A stretch of DNA of 5,014 bases, from the NCBI GenBank assembly GCA_020859745.1, contig JAJBVQ010000083.1, forward strand, positions 1 through 5,014. Direction: 5' to 3'. The DNA is from Rikenellaceae bacterium (GTDB lineage Bacteria > Bacteroidota > Bacteroidia > Bacteroidales > Rikenellaceae). Positions 3,054 through 5,014 of this stretch are shown here, one piece after another. Made by a program: the position numbers and the translations under genes. The notes beneath the pieces were generated by a model, which was given only the letters and a program-made list of their open reading frames with translations, had not been told where the DNA came from and did not search any database. Positions within the stretch are counted from its first letter, which is position 1. Every line of letters starts with the position of its first letter.

Positions 3054-5014
3054 ATGGCCCAGACGCCGCCACCGCCCATCCCGTCCGCCGGCACGCCCGG
3101 CAAGCCGCAGCGAAGCCCCATCAAGGAGGCGATCCTGCGGCGGGTCAAGGTATTGTACGTGCTATTCCTGCTGCTGGGGCTGGCCGTGCTGGGGCGCGTC
3201 GTCTGGCTCCAGGTGGGCAGCGAGGGGAAAGCCCTGCGCGACCTGTCGGACAAATACAGCTACCGCACCGAGGTGATCGAAGGGGCGCGAGGCAACATCT
3301 ATTCCGACGACGGGCGGCTGTTGGCCACCTCGATCCCTTATTACGAACTGCGTATGGACATGGCTGCGGGCGGCCTGACCCCGGAGTTATTCAACGCCAA
3401 CGTCGATTCGCTGAGCCTCTGCCTGGCCCGTTTTTTCAAAGACAAGAACGCCGCGGAATACAAAACCGAGCTGGTCAAGGCCCACACCGAAAAAAAACGG
3501 TACCACCTGGTCACGCGGCGCAAAGTCAATTTCCTCGAATTGCAGGTCGTCCGTACATTCCCGCTTTTCCGGCTCGGGCCGAACCGGGGCGGTTTCCTCG
3601 CCATCGAAAACAACCGACGGGTCAATCCGCACGGCGAGCTGGCCCGGCGCACGCTCGGCTTCGTGAACCAGTCGGGCGTGAAACTGGGGATCGAAGGGGG
3701 CTTCGACGACTACCTCAAAGGGCAGCCGGGGCAGACGCTCAAGCAGAAAATATCGGGAAACTTCTGGACGCCGATCGCCAGCGACCAGAACATCGACCCG
3801 GTGGACGGCTACGACGTGGTGACCACCCTCAATATCGAGATGCAGGACATGGTGCAGAGCGCCCTGCGGGAGTGGATCGTCGAGGCCGAGGCCGACTGGG
3901 GCTGCGTGGCGGTGATGGAGGTGGCCACGGGCGACATCAAGGCCCTCTCGAACGTTACCCGCCGTTCGGACGGGACGTTGGTCGAGGATTACAACTATGC
4001 CATCGGGATGAGTATGGAGCCCGGCTCCACGTTCAAGCTGGCGGGGCTGATCGCCTTGCTGGACGACGCCCGCATGCCGCTCTCCACCTTTATCGACACG
4101 GAGAACGGCGTGGTGCAGATCGGGCCGGTCAAAGTCGTGGATTCGCATGCGGGGGGCTTCGGGGGGCTGACTTTGCAGCAGGTGTTCGAAAAATCGTCCA
4201 ATATCGGGATGGCCAAGGCGGTGAACCGGGCCTACGCCGGCCAGCCGGCCAAGTTCGTTAATGCCATCAACAAACTGGGGATACACAAGCCGCTGGATTT
4301 ACAGTTGGCCGGGGAGGCCCGGCCGCTGGTCAAGCATCCGGGCATGAAGAACGGCTGGGACGGCACGACTTTGACCATGATGTCCTACGGATACGCCGTC
4401 CGCGTGGCGCCGATCCACACCCTGGCCCTTTATAATGCCGTGGCCAACGGCGGGGTGATGGTCAAGCCGATGTTCGTGCGCGAGCTCCGGCAGTACGATA
4501 AGACGGTGCGCAGTTTCCCGACCGACACGCTCAACCGGGCCGTCTGTTCGCAGGCTACCCTGCGGAACGTGCAGCGGGCTTTGGAAGGGGTGGTTGTCAA
4601 CGGGACGGGCAAGATGCTCCGGAATCCGAAATACCGGATCGCGGCCAAGACGGGCACGGCGCAGGTGGCTATCGGCCGCCACGGCTACCGCAGCAGCACC
4701 GGCGGGAGGCACTACCTCGGCTCGATGGTGGGCTACCTGCCGGCGGACAAACCGAAATATTCCATTATCGTGGCGCTGAAGACTTACCATCCGGAGGGTT
4801 CCAAAAAGCCCTATTACGGGGTGTCGCTGGCGGGCCCGCTGTTCAAGACGGTGGCCGACCGGGTCTATGCCATGAATTACAACCTCACGAATCGGGTGGT
4901 GCCGCGCGCTCAGGCGTTCGATCCGGCGCTCAGGGCGTTGCCGGGACCGTCGGCGCAGCTGGGCGAGCTGATGAAGGAGCTGAATGTGGCGGGTGCGCCG
5001 AGGTTGCCTTACGA
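3054..5014 (+). CDS. ftsI: FtsI/PBP3-type septal peptidoglycan transpeptidase (C-terminus cut by window edge)
   Basis: This is a class B penicillin-binding protein that cross-links septal peptidoglycan in the periplasm, working with FtsW. The 653 visible residues comprise a proline-rich cytoplasmic tail (1-22), a basic stretch, one membrane helix (about 33-52, uncleaved anchor), the pedestal domain beginning with the class B motif ARGNIYSDDGRLLA (78-91), and the transpeptidase domain with all three catalytic motifs. These are S325-T-F-K328 (in EPGSTFKLAG, with the acylated serine), S381-S-N383, and K532-T-G534 (AAKTGTAQV). The enzyme should therefore be active and beta-lactam sensitive. The ATG at 3054 lies 9 bp after the ftsL stop, with no Shine-Dalgarno, so the two are surely co-transcribed. 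Bacteroidales homologues commonly carry a C-terminal PASTA domain, which would lie beyond the right edge; murE and mraY would be expected next. An A8 run at 3490-3497 is in frame (GAA AAA AAA) and not a frameshift. Assignment to the division rather than elongation PBP rests on the operon. Confidence 0.95.
   Translation, partial: MAQTPPPPIPSAGTPGKPQRSPIKEAILRRVKVLYVLFLLLGLAVLGRVVWLQVGSEGKALRDLSDKYSYRTEVIEGARGNIYSDDGRLLATSIPYYELRMDMAAGGLTPELFNANVDSLSLCLARFFKDKNAAEYKTELVKAHTEKKRYHLVTRRKVNFLELQVVRTFPLFRLGPNRGGFLAIENNRRVNPHGELARRTLGFVNQSGVKLGIEGGFDDYLKGQPGQTLKQKISGNFWTPIASDQNIDPVDGYDVVTTLNIEMQDMVQSALREWIVEAEADWGCVAVMEVATGDIKALSNVTRRSDGTLVEDYNYAIGMSMEPGSTFKLAGLIALLDDARMPLSTFIDTENGVVQIGPVKVVDSHAGGFGGLTLQQVFEKSSNIGMAKAVNRAYAGQPAKFVNAINKLGIHKPLDLQLAGEARPLVKHPGMKNGWDGTTLTMMSYGYAVRVAPIHTLALYNAVANGGVMVKPMFVRELRQYDKTVRSFPTDTLNRAVCSQATLRNVQRALEGVVVNGTGKMLRNPKYRIAAKTGTAQVAIGRHGYRSSTGGRHYLGSMVGYLPADKPKYSIIVALKTYHPEGSKKPYYGVSLAGPLFKTVADRVYAMNYNLTNRVVPRAQAFDPALRALPGPSAQLGELMKELNVAGAPRLPY

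Noticed and set aside
3387..4286. 299-codon minus-strand open frame antisense to ftsI
   Set aside because: The composition is typical of an antisense shadow, and the opposite strand carries all the penicillin-binding protein motifs.
1..5014. CRISPR array, tRNA, rRNA, insertion sequence, phage or defence genes
   Set aside because: Reading both strands showed no repeat-spacer array, no tRNA-like cloverleaf, no transposase or terminal repeats, and no defence-type proteins. All long stretches are explained by the five genes listed.

Overview
The window looks like a piece of a GC-rich Bacteroidota chromosome. My best guess is order Bacteroidales, perhaps an Alistipes/Rikenellaceae relative. The reasons are: the FtsL-like protein and the division transpeptidase are of the Bacteroidales type; start codons lack Shine-Dalgarno sequences; there are good matches to the Bacteroides promoter (TTTG, about 20 bp, TAnnTTTG); and a pair of genes resembles the glycine-lipid acyltransferases of Bacteroides. 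The genus is inference. The coding sequence is clearly GC-rich.

Layout. Positions 1-271, minus strand: N-terminal part of a GNAT/hemolysin-type N-acyltransferase (GlsB/OlsB-like), cut by the left edge. Its last ~60 bases look like low-quality sequence. Positions 272-560: non-coding, with a good promoter for the acyltransferase (316-346) and a 14-bp perfect hairpin (499-541) just past the end of the next gene. Positions 561-1358, minus strand: a PlsC-type O-acyltransferase (GlsA-like). Positions 1359-1427: a 69-bp divergent promoter region. Positions 1428-2339, plus strand: rsmH. Positions 2340-2531: a 192-bp GC-rich, hairpin-rich spacer. Positions 2532-3044: FtsL-like division protein. Positions 3054-5014, plus strand: FtsI/PBP3-type transpeptidase, cut by the right edge before its C-terminus.

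How it fits together. The plus-strand genes are the start of a division and cell-wall (dcw) cluster in the standard order rsmH-ftsL-ftsI. No mraZ lies in front of rsmH; a lipid acyltransferase is divergently transcribed there instead. The two minus-strand acyltransferases are predicted to act in sequence: GlsB-type N-acylation of an amino acid with a 3-hydroxy fatty acid, then GlsA-type O-acylation of that hydroxyl, giving a glycine (amino-acid) lipid of the envelope. A hairpin and a promoter between them suggest they are transcribed at least partly independently.

No convincing undescribed system is visible. The genes are ordinary housekeeping and lipid genes. The points most worth checking are the structured spacer inside the dcw operon, the apparently corrupted first ~60 bases, the very short predicted leader of the glsA-like mRNA, and the long acidic N-terminal extension of the FtsL-like protein.
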